NCBI GenBank assembly: GCA_016342445.1
Contig: JAEIOF010000008.1
Span: forward strand, 1-35,520
Source of the DNA: Verrucomicrobiota bacterium
Lineage (GTDB): Bacteria; Verrucomicrobiota; Kiritimatiellia; Kiritimatiellales; Tichowtungiaceae
Direction: 5' to 3'
DNA: 35,520 nt
Positions 7,912 through 15,500 of the stretch are shown here, in pieces. The notes under the pieces were generated by a model. That model was not told where the DNA came from and made no database searches. It was given only the letters and a program-made list of their open reading frames with translations. Numbering within the stretch: position 1 is the stretch's first letter; each line of letters opens with the position of its first letter. Position numbers and translations under genes: made by a program.

Positions 7912-8694
7912 ATGGGAATGATGCTTTTACGAATTGCCCTGCTGCTTCTCGTGGCGTACAGCGGAGCCACGCTCTGGATGTGGATCCGGCAGGAAGCCTA
8001 TCTCTTTGTTCCCAAACACTACGAAGTGCTCCCGGAGTTTGAGCGCTACCGCTGGGATCAAACCGTCAACGGCGTGCGGCTTCAGGGCTGGTTTCTCGAC
8101 AAAGGCGCTGAAAAAACCGTGATCTACCACGGCGGCAACGCCGAAGATCTCGCAGGCCACTGCGAGGTGCTCTTCGACGGACTCAACAACGCCAACGCCC
8201 TGCTCGTCAACTACCGCGGCTACGGCGAAAGTGAAGGAACCCCCGGCGAAAAAGAAATGGTCGCCGACTGCATCGCGATCCTTGACCTGTTCTGCCATGA
8301 GAAAAATGTGTCGCCGGCGAATATTTTCCTGATGGGGCGCAGCCTCGGAAGCGGCATCACGGTACAGGTGGCCGCCGCGCGCCCGCAAATCGCAGGAGTG
8401 ATCCTGGTGACGCCCTACGAGAGCATCGCCGCAATTGCCAAATTCCAATACCCGTGGCTTCCGCTCGACCGGATGCTCCGCCACCCGTTCCTCGCCATCG
8501 ACCACGCGCCGGATCTAAACATGCCCGCGCTGATCCTGCTCGCGGAATCCGACGAGGTGATCCCCGTTGAGAGCGGGCTGAAACTCGGCGAAGCGTGGGG
8601 CGGGCCAAAAGAAATGATCCTTTTGCCGACAGGCCACAACGACATCAACGAGCACCCCAACTACTTCCAAGCCATCAACCGCTTTGTGAAGTAG
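7912..8694 (+). CDS. Membrane-anchored alpha/beta hydrolase
   Basis: A 260-residue serine hydrolase with an N-terminal membrane anchor (MLLRIALLLLVAYSGATLWM), so probably on the periplasmic face of the inner membrane. It carries the oxyanion HGG region (VIYHGGNAED), NYRGYGES, the nucleophile elbow GRSLGSG (Ser144), the acid LAESDEVIP (Asp214) and the histidine TGHND (His242), the order typical of the BEM46/YfhR-like group. ATG 7912 is chosen because AAGG (7902-7905) lies upstream and a more upstream ATG (7864) would overlap the nitroreductase and precede the anchor with charged residues. ATGs at 7918 and 7921 are alternatives. It follows the nitroreductase directly. The substrate is unknown. 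Confidence 0.85.
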   Translation: MGMMLLRIALLLLVAYSGATLWMWIRQEAYLFVPKHYEVLPEFERYRWDQTVNGVRLQGWFLDKGAEKTVIYHGGNAEDLAGHCEVLFDGLNNANALLVNYRGYGESEGTPGEKEMVADCIAILDLFCHEKNVSPANIFLMGRSLGSGITVQVAAARPQIAGVILVTPYESIAAIAKFQYPWLPLDRMLRHPFLAIDHAPDLNMPALILLAESDEVIPVESGLKLGEAWGGPKEMILLPTGHNDINEHPNYFQAINRFVK

Positions 8695-8701
8695 AAGATT
8701 T

Positions 8702-8733
8702 TTATCCGCAGATTACACAGATAAGCGCAGATG
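8702..8733. repeat. Degenerate CGCAGATTACACAGAT-type simple repeat
   Basis: The stretch contains CCGCAGATTACACAGAT followed by AAGCGCAGAT, a decayed short-period repeat. Read in frame it gives YPQITQISA, a peptide pattern that turns up in spurious ORFs of many environmental bacterial genomes. The resemblance is from memory, not a search. Confidence 0.55.
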
Positions 8734-8735
8734 TT

Positions 8736-8781
8736 TTCCAGGGCTTGGAAAAAACGAGGTGGTTTTTTCCAATGTTCGGAC
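8736..8781. repeat. Two imperfect copies of the TTCCAANNNTTGGAA palindrome
   Basis: 8736-8750 reads TTCCAGGGCTTGGAA (one mismatch) and 8767-8781 reads TTCCAATGTTCGGAC (two mismatches). They follow the hydrolase stop codon. The first is followed by AAAAAA and the second is preceded by TTTTTT, so the pair may act as a weak terminator. Confidence 0.75.
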
Positions 8782-8840
8782 CTGAGGTATTCCGAAAATG
8801 CTTTTTGTATCCCCAAAAAGAAGCGTAGCGGCAAACTAAA

Positions 8841-8876
8841 AGGCCCGCCGGATCATCCGGCTTCCAATGCTTGGAA
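8841..8876. repeat. Composite repeat: AGGCCC + GCCGGA-NNN-TCCGGC + TTCCAA-NNN-TTGGAA
   Basis: AGGCCC (8841-8846) is followed immediately by the palindrome GCCGGATCATCCGGC (8847-8861) and then, with no gap, by TTCCAATGCTTGGAA (8862-8876). The same composite order and zero spacing occur at 70-105, so this is a defined two-palindrome unit. Confidence 0.88.
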
Positions 8877-8928
8877 ACGAGGAAACCCTGTCCGCCCCCG
8901 GCGGCGGAAAAAAAGGTCGAAATAGCGG

Positions 8929-8957
8929 TAGACGCTCCGGAGGCTTTTCCATATAGT
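8929..8957 (+). promoter_or_regulatory. Candidate sigma-70-type promoter for hisG
   Basis: TAGACG (8929-8934) and TATAGT (8952-8957) are separated by 17 bases. A start near 8964 would leave a leader of about 34 bases before the hisG ATG, containing GGAAGG. This is a by-eye match only. Confidence 0.4.
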
Positions 8958-8997
8958 CCACCCCTTCGATTTGAGAAACGGAAGGCTTTTTACGCAC

Positions 8998-9870
8998 ATG
9001 AATAAACTGATTATAGGATTACCGAAAGGGAGCCTGCAGGAGTCCACCTACTCCCTGTTCGCGAAGGCCGGCTTTAATATCTCCGGCAGCTCGCGTTCCT
9101 ATTTTCCCTCGATCGACGATGACGAAGTCGAACTTCGCCTCCTGCGCTCGCAGGAAATGAGCCGCTACGTTGAACTGGGCATGCTCGATGCCGGGATTTC
9201 CGGACTGGACTGGATTGCCGCCAACGACTCCGATGTACAGATTATCTGCGACATGGTCTACTCCAAGGTGAGCAAACGCCCGGTTCGCTGGGTGTTGGCC
9301 GTGCCGCAAGACTCGCCCATTCAGTCGGTCAAAGATCTCGAGGGCAAACGGATCGCCACCGAAGGCGTCGCTCTGGTCGAGCGCTGGCTGGCCAAAAACG
9401 GCGTTAAAGCCGAAGTCGAATTTTCATGGGGTGCCACCGAGGTGAAAGTCCCCGAGTTTGTCGACGCCATCGTCGATATCACCGAAACCGGCTCCTCGCT
9501 GCGTGCGCACAATCTGCGCATTGTCGAAACGCTGATGGAGTCCTACACACAATTTTTCTGCAGCAAAGAGGCGTGGGCCGACGACTGGAAACGGGCGAAG
9601 CTCGAGAAAATCTCCCTGCTGTTGAAGGCCGCCCTGAATGCGGCGGACAAGGTGCTGCTCAAGATGAATGTGAGCAAAAACGATCTTCCGCAGGTGAAAG
9701 AACTGCTCCCCTCGCTGCATGCGCCGACGGTGAGCAGTCTTTCCGATGACGGCTGGTATGCCGTCGAAACGGTCGTGAACGAATCGGTGGTGCGGGAGAT
9801 TATTCCCGAACTGAAAGCCGCCGGTGCTGAAGGAATTATTGAAATCGGCTTAAACAAAGTGGTAGCGTAA
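8998..9870 (+). CDS. hisG: ATP phosphoribosyltransferase, long form
   Basis: First enzyme of histidine synthesis: joins ATP and PRPP to phosphoribosyl-ATP. From the ATG at 8998 the product has 290 residues and begins [14 protein letters not shown], the usual HisG start. It contains DAGISGLDW, the PRPP-binding region [12 protein letters not shown] and [22 protein letters not shown]. The C-terminal third (about residues 215-290, ending [14 protein letters not shown]) is the regulatory domain of long-form, histidine-inhibited HisG, so no separate HisZ is needed. GGAAGG lies about 11 bases upstream; an earlier in-frame ATG at 8971 has no support. No other his gene is nearby, so the pathway is dispersed. 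Confidence 0.97.
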   Translation: MNKLIIGLPKGSLQESTYSLFAKAGFNISGSSRSYFPSIDDDEVELRLLRSQEMSRYVELGMLDAGISGLDWIAANDSDVQIICDMVYSKVSKRPVRWVLAVPQDSPIQSVKDLEGKRIATEGVALVERWLAKNGVKAEVEFSWGATEVKVPEFVDAIVDITETGSSLRAHNLRIVETLMESYTQFFCSKEAWADDWKRAKLEKISLLLKAALNAADKVLLKMNVSKNDLPQVKELLPSLHAPTVSSLSDDGWYAVETVVNESVVREIIPELKAAGAEGIIEIGLNKVVA

Positions 9871-9891
9871 GCGCACAAAAGGAACAGAAAC

Positions 9892-9981
9892 ATGGGTACC
9901 ATTAAGAAGTGGCGTAAAACAAAGATGTCCAACCACAAGCGGCGCAAACGCCGTCGCGCGGTTCGCCATAAAAAGAAATAA
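9892..9981 (+). CDS. 29-residue basic protein, AURKAIP1/COX24 (mS38-like) type candidate ribosomal protein
   Basis: A 29-codon gene with ATG at 9892, TAA at 9979-9981 and a good ribosome-binding site (AAGGAA, 9879-9884, 7 bases upstream). The product begins MGTIKKWRKTKM and ends AVRHKKK; more than half its residues are Lys, Arg or His. The KKWRKxKMxxHKRRKR pattern resembles the AURKAIP1/COX24 domain of mitochondrial small-subunit protein mS38 and the very small bacterial proteins annotated with that domain, which are thought to be ribosomal. It lies 21 bases after hisG and 14 bases before the TPR lipoprotein start, so is probably cotranscribed. The coding call is fairly sure from the ribosome-binding site and composition. 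The family call is from memory of the pattern. Confidence 0.7.
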   Translation: MGTIKKWRKTKMSNHKRRKRRRAVRHKKK

Positions 9982-9988
9982 AAAGGAC

Positions 9989-10075
9989 TGGAGTCATGAG
10001 ACATTGGAGTGCTGGAGTATTGGGGCTTATTAAACTCCCCTCCATTACTCCAACTCTCCATCACTCCACTGCTCC
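9989..10075. repeat. Inverted 8-base-period array: TGGAGNNN units facing CTCCANNN units
   Basis: From 9989, five octamers (TGGAGTCA, TGAGACAT, TGGAGTGC, TGGAGTAT, TGGGGCTT) are followed after a short centre by CTCCATTA, CTCCAACT, CTCCATCA, CTCCACTG and CTCC (10040-10075). The two sides are reverse-complement-like and can pair as an imperfect hairpin. The array contains the start codon of the TPR lipoprotein. Confidence 0.75.
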
Positions 10076-12056
10076 TTTTCACTCCGCATCCCGCAACGCA
10101 TGGGTCTTTGGCGCCACTGGGCTCCTTGCCCTGTGTATCGGCGGATGTGCGGCCCCTTCCTCAAAGCCTCTGCTGAGCATCAGTGCTCAAGCGGGGGCTT
10201 TGTCTCATTTCAGTCTCGGGTTGCTGGCAGAAGCCAGCGGCGATTCTATCGCCGCGCTGCGGGAGTTGGAAGCCGCGATCCAGCTGGATCCCGGCGAGAA
10301 AACCCTGTATGCCCCCGCCGCCGCGGTCGCACTGAAAACGGGCCAGCCGGACAAGGCACTCCGAATCGCACGGCAGCTCAAAAAACAGCATCCGCAATCG
10401 ATCGATTCCATTTTGCTTCTCGCCCGGGTCGCGGCATTAAGCGTTCAGCCCGCTGAGGCTGAAGTTCTCTTTAAGCAGGCGGTCTTAAATTTTCCGGATG
10501 ATCCGGAAACCCATCTGGGTCTTGCCCAACTTTTCCTCTCGCAGAAGCGAATGCCGGAAGCCATCCAGACTCTCGAATCCGCTATGGAGCAGCTGAACGA
10601 ACCTGTCGATCTTCTTCATCTGCTCGGAACACTGATTATTGAAAGCGCCCGCGAACAAACCGATCCGCAACAGGCGCAGAAAACGATCCGGCAAGGGATG
10701 GTTCTTCTGGAAAAAGCGCTCGAGATCGACCCGTCTGATCCGAAACGGTGGCAACAACTAGGCTATGTTTACCTCTCGATCAAACAGATTGAACCGGCGC
10801 AGGAGGCTCTCGAAAAGGCGCGAAGCCTGATGCCGTCCGATCTGGAACTGGCTCGACAAATTCTGGATCTGGCACTCCAGACTGGAGACTATGACCGGGC
10901 GCTGGAACTCTGCGACACCCTGCCCGCGCAAACAGGAGCCGATCCCGATCTTTGGCTTCAATATCTCGCAGATCAAACGACCGACGAACACCTCGACGAG
11001 CTGATTGCCTATCTTGAAGAACAACTTCTGCAAAAAAATCCGCCTGTTTTTTATTACGCTCAACTCAGTTCGATCTATCTGGATCACGAACGCTACGCCG
11101 AAGCGGAGAGCACTCTGCTCAAGGCGCTGGACACCCGCCCGGAAGACAACCGTCTGCGCACGGTGCTGGGCTACCTCCGCCTCCGGCAGGAAAAATTCGA
11201 CGAAGCCTACGCGGATTTCAACCAAATCCGAACCGAAGCACCGGAGGATGAATGGGCGCAGAATCCCTTCTTCGCATACAACTTCATGGTGGCGGCGCAA
11301 AAAAGTGGGCATCTGGAAGAGGCCGCCACAACCCTGGCAGCCACCCACACCAACAACCCGGTGGTGCTGAACGAGTACATGCACTCTCTGCTCACCGGAG
11401 AGTCGCCGGTTTCTCATCAGGCGGCAATTGATCTGCTGAACGCCTTCCACCGCATGAGCCCGGAAGCGGTCGAAGCCGTCTATTATTTGACCCTTCTTCA
11501 GGCCGAAGAGGAAGACTACGAAACGGCGCTGGAAAATGCCCGGCGCTTCGAGGTGCTGGCGCGGGATCAGGGAACAACCAATCTGCTGAACGGATTTTTC
11601 TATTATCAATACGGCTCACTCTATGAACGGACAGGTCAGTTCGAAGAGGCTGAAAAACAGTTTTTTAAGGCCATCGAAACGGGCGACCCGGAGACCGTCG
11701 CCGCCGCGCAGAACTACATTGCCTATATGTGGGCCGAACGCGGCGAAAAGCTCGAGCGGAGTCTTGCTCTCATCGAAAAAGCGCTGGCCGGCGAGCCGGA
11801 CAACGCCGCATTCCTCGACACGCTTGGTTGGATCTACTACATGCAGGGCCGCTACGAGGAGGCGCTCGAACAGCTGAAAACGGCCAATGGACTGATGGAC
11901 GGTGACCCGACTATTTGGGAGCATCTGGGCGACACCTATCAAAAACTGGGCGACCGGAATGAAGCTTCCAAACATTGGAAAAAAGCACTCGATCTCGCGC
12001 CGGACAGGCAACTCCTAAAGCGGCTGGAAAACAAAATCAGCCCAGACAGTCCCTGA
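9996..12056 (+). CDS. Tetratricopeptide-repeat outer-membrane-type lipoprotein
   Basis: A 686-residue protein of many TPR units, a scaffold for protein-protein contacts in the periplasm. A signal segment (WVFGATGLLALCIGGC) with lipobox-like CIGGC puts the lipidated Cys near residue 51. TPR helices then run almost to the end (for example LDPGEKTLY, LEIDPSDPKRW, FLDTLGWIYYMQGRYEEAL, TIWEHLGDTYQKLGDRNEA). The start is odd: the only ATG upstream of the signal (9996, AAGGA at 9983-9987) lies inside an 8-base-period repeat array, so about 30 N-terminal residues (for example ITPTLHHSTAPFHS) are repeat-encoded. No other start codon is evident before the signal segment. The palindrome copy at 11966-11980 encodes ASKHWKK. 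A role in envelope or secretion assembly is possible but unproven. Confidence 0.87.
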   Translation: MRHWSAGVLGLIKLPSITPTLHHSTAPFHSASRNAWVFGATGLLALCIGGCAAPSSKPLLSISAQAGALSHFSLGLLAEASGDSIAALRELEAAIQLDPGEKTLYAPAAAVALKTGQPDKALRIARQLKKQHPQSIDSILLLARVAALSVQPAEAEVLFKQAVLNFPDDPETHLGLAQLFLSQKRMPEAIQTLESAMEQLNEPVDLLHLLGTLIIESAREQTDPQQAQKTIRQGMVLLEKALEIDPSDPKRWQQLGYVYLSIKQIEPAQEALEKARSLMPSDLELARQILDLALQTGDYDRALELCDTLPAQTGADPDLWLQYLADQTTDEHLDELIAYLEEQLLQKNPPVFYYAQLSSIYLDHERYAEAESTLLKALDTRPEDNRLRTVLGYLRLRQEKFDEAYADFNQIRTEAPEDEWAQNPFFAYNFMVAAQKSGHLEEAATTLAATHTNNPVVLNEYMHSLLTGESPVSHQAAIDLLNAFHRMSPEAVEAVYYLTLLQAEEEDYETALENARRFEVLARDQGTTNLLNGFFYYQYGSLYERTGQFEEAEKQFFKAIETGDPETVAAAQNYIAYMWAERGEKLERSLALIEKALAGEPDNAAFLDTLGWIYYMQGRYEEALEQLKTANGLMDGDPTIWEHLGDTYQKLGDRNEASKHWKKALDLAPDRQLLKRLENKISPDSP
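11966..11980. repeat. Perfect intragenic palindrome copy (TTCCAAACATTGGAA)
   Basis: Perfect half-sites, in frame to give SKHWK near the C-terminus of the TPR lipoprotein. Confidence 0.9.
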
Positions 12057-12105
12057 AAAGCCAAAAATAGACTCTTGCATTTCTTCTCACGAAATCCGTC
12101 CAGCT

Positions 12106-12594
12106 TCATGGGGTCAGGTTGCCACCTTTCCCGTCTTCTTTTTCCTGCCGTTCAAATAATTCCGGATTCAACCCATCTAAAACTCCATCAATCCCGCGAT
12201 TAAGCTCCAGAATAACGTCAAGTCCTTGCGACAGATCAGGATCCAATCGGACAAAATATCGGCTGGCAAGAAAAGGAAGGTGCCAAACCTTTGGTGCCGA
12301 GCCAACGATGGTCATGATCGTTCCTTTTGGTACTTCACATTGAAATGCCATCCAAGACCTCTGGGGGATCCTTTCTGATTCCAAATATGCACGCGCCGTC
12401 TCTCTGCTGACTCTCCTATCATTAAGATTATAATATGCAGCCTCCAAATACACGGGCTGGATTATTTTGTACCGATTCCCATATTGTAGCTCTTCTGGAC
12501 AACTTGAGTTAGAGGAGATGACGCTAAGCGCAATGAAAAGCGCAAGCATGATTCCAGTACAGACTATTGCATAATTAAACTTTTTCATTTGCAT
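12106..12594 (-). CDS. Small membrane-anchored protein overlapping the RHS gene; candidate partner or immunity protein
   Basis: A 162-residue protein I do not recognise. The N-terminus has one hydrophobic segment (about residues 8-27, IVCTGIMLALFIALSVI), followed by a soluble part probably in the periplasm. It starts inside the end of the RHS gene (ATG at 12594; RHS stop 12585-12587), with a strong GGAGGAGG ribosome-binding site, so its translation is tied to the RHS protein. Small genes directly after RHS toxins are often immunity genes, which makes this a candidate; no immunity family is recognised. The C-terminal GGNLTP is encoded by a TGGGGTCAGG-like motif (opposite strand) that resembles repeat ends seen in other genomes, so the natural end may have been altered. 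Confidence 0.65.
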   Translation of the reverse strand: MQMKKFNYAIVCTGIMLALFIALSVISSNSSCPEELQYGNRYKIIQPVYLEAAYYNLNDRRVSRETARAYLESERIPQRSWMAFQCEVPKGTIMTIVGSAPKVWHLPFLASRYFVRLDPDLSQGLDVILELNRGIDGVLDGLNPELFERQEKEDGKGGNLTP

Positions 12595-15500
12595 GGCGTT
12601 GCCTCCTCCGGAGGACTTGGCTGCGGAAGTTTTTCAAAAGCTCGCAACATTTCTACAGCTACCGCCGCCCAGTACATCGGATACATCGAAGGCTTATTAA
12701 CCCGCCAGTCTGGGAATCCGGCCATTGTTGCCCAACCCACAAAGCTGTCATGCATCTGGCCAAACGTATAACCTGCCGGCAGATACCGCTCAATGAACTC
12801 ACTGATTGGGCCGCGTGGCGGCACTATGGTATCTGGACGTCCGACAACGCCAGATTCTTGCCAAGGTTGCCGAAACCAATAAAGCCCCATAGGATCAACA
12901 AAGTTGACGGGGTTATTTCCACAGAACACATATTGATTCAAGCCGCCTGAAATCCCAATGGGGTCTTTAGAGAGCCAACGACCGGTGACGGGGTCATACC
13001 AACGGGCACGGAAGTAGTAGAGCCCAGTTGCGGAATCATGCTCGCGGCCTTGGAACATATAGCGATTGCCGATTGCGGATTCAGTCAGTTCGGTGCCTGT
13101 CGAATTGAGAATCGTCGGGCACCCCCATGCATCGTACGAATAGGATTCAACGATATTTCCAAAAGAGTCAATTAGGGCACAAACGGTATTTAGATGGTCT
13201 TTGAGAGCGTAGCAGGTGTTCGTTCCGGTCGCGTTATAAATCGTGATGGCGAGCAGATTATCGATACCCGGCCCCCAAATGTACGAGCGAAGAATAGTTC
13301 CGCTTTCGTCGAGATCGGCCACGATCTGATTGCCATCGTAGACGTATTGCTCAACATTCGTTCCTTCGGTGCGCGAAGCGCGACGCCCCAGCACGTCATA
13401 AGAATATTCAACCGCGGATGTCGCGGATGAAATGGATGTGAGCTGGTATTGGCTGTTCCAGTCAAGGGAGAGTGATTCAGCGTACTCGGTTCCGAAATAC
13501 GAAACATTCGTCAGACAACCTGCCGCGCTGTATCCGTACTGCGCATTGGTGACGACGGTCAGGAATATTTCATTCGTTGCATACCCCATGTTTCCGGCCT
13601 GATCGCGGATGGCGGCAACGACCCGCTGGGTTCCCATGCCGGTGACGAAGGCGTCGAGCCAGAAGTTCGTACTGTCAGTTTCAGGCGTGACCGCCACTGA
13701 ATTGCTGACGGTTAGCTGGCCCCAGCGGTTGTCGGTGCCGATGGTCTCAGAGGAGTACCCTTGAACTTCCAATGTTCGGAAACTTTCAAATCCGTTGGTC
13801 GAGGTTGCAGTCCATGAGGCAAGGCGATTTCCAGCGCCGAGACTGTAATTAACCGAGCTGCCGGGATTTTGTTTAGTCAGGCGGTTGCCAGCAAGGTCAT
13901 AGCTATACATTGCGAACTTGGCAGGCGAGACACCTGCAGTACGAACTTCGGAAGTCAGACGGTCGAGGTCGTCATATTGATAGGCGGTCGAGATAGAACT
14001 CGACCCTCCAACTAGACGATTTGTGATCATTCCGGCGGCATTGTACTGGTAATTAAAGGAAAGGATGCTTGCGCCTCCGCTATTTCTCCAGTCGATGGAG
14101 GTGATACGATCCATGATGTCGCACTGGTATTCCGCGCGGAGGCTGGCGTTGCTGACTGTGGAAATCAAACCGTTATCGGGATTGTAGAAATACTGAAACA
14201 TACAATTCGTTGGAGGCGTTGAAATCAAAGTCACCCGCTCTGCGGCATCATATTCATAAGCAGTCGTGATGGAGCGCGGCCCTCCGAAATCAACGGAAGA
14301 ATTCGTGACGTTGCCGACGGGATCATAGGAATAGTTCGCCACGGAAGACACCGAAAACACGGAACTAGAAGATGAAACCGAGGTGAGCCATGAAGCGGAA
14401 TTCCAATCATTGGAAACCATGACGGCGGAATTTTCCAGGGTTTGGACAAGTCCGTTTTTAAGGTAAGTGTAGCGGTTGGTTTCATCGGGATAATAGACAG
14501 CGGCAAGCCGCCCGTCGCCAGTGTATTCGTTGCTGACGATGGTTCCGTCAAAACGGGTGATGGAGTCCACAAAATCTCCGACGAGATAGCGGATGGACAT
14601 CGTCTGATTTTCAACGTTGGTTACGGTTGTCGGACGGGCGAGCGGATCGAGCACATAGCTTTCAACGGGGCGGCTCAGTTCGTCTCTAATGTTGAGCGTA
14701 TTGAACTGCTGGTCAAAGTCATACGACACCGTCACGTTGGTGTTGCCAAGCTGTCGGGAAATCGCTGTAAGCTTTCCGTTAGGGGCATAGGTGTAGCTAC
14801 TTATTCGTCCGGCGCGGTCAACGTGATTGGTCACTTTGCCCAGCGCATTGTAGTCAAAAGTTTCGTACAAGCTGTCGGCATAATCAACTCGCTCAATCCA
14901 GCCCAACGGGGTAACGGTATAATCCGTTTCGCGTCCGCCGGGCAGTGCGCTGTTGGTCAGATGGCCGAGGGTGTCATACCCGAGGGTTATCGTTGGCCCA
15001 GTCTGCGGAACCACCGTTTGCGGATAGCCAAGGGCATCGTAGGCAAAAATCGTTGAATGCCCGTTGGCATTAGTCACTGCGGCGAGCAACCCATTGGTTG
15101 TATAGCTGTATCTGGTCTCTGCCGTTTCGTTACCGGAAAGATAAAGCCGTTCTGCTGAAGGCATCCCGTTCGTATATTCATACTCGGTTTTAAACCCCTC
15201 TGGATCGACAACGGACGTCACCAGCTGCCAATCCGAATGCCAAGTGGTTTCAGTCACATGATCAGGTTCTGCTGAAAGACCAAAGGCCTCCTCGGTTACG
15301 TTGTGAAATTCATCATAAAATCGATAAATTTTTATCCAGTTGTTGGTATCCGCATCATACGTTGTTTTCTGCTGAACATTTTTTCCGCCATCGTACACAA
15401 AGGTTACCTTTCCAGTCACCGCGTCGAACCACTCTTCCTGTACGCGACTGCTGTTCGGATCAATGGTGTAAACGTGTGCAAAACTGTTGCTGCTGTTCTC

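Larger units (their letters stand above)
8695..8970. other. Repeat-rich intergenic region before hisG
   Basis: This gap between the hydrolase and hisG has no credible gene. It holds a degenerate CGCAGATTACACAGAT-type repeat, two imperfect palindrome copies (8736-8750 and 8767-8781), a composite double palindrome (8841-8876) and a promoter-like pair for hisG at its right end. Confidence 0.7.

Noticed and set aside
8695-8970. Plus-strand frames of 64-77 codons in the gap before hisG
   Set aside because: They translate repeats and palindromes (YPQITQISA, FQGLEK) and have no ribosome-binding site.
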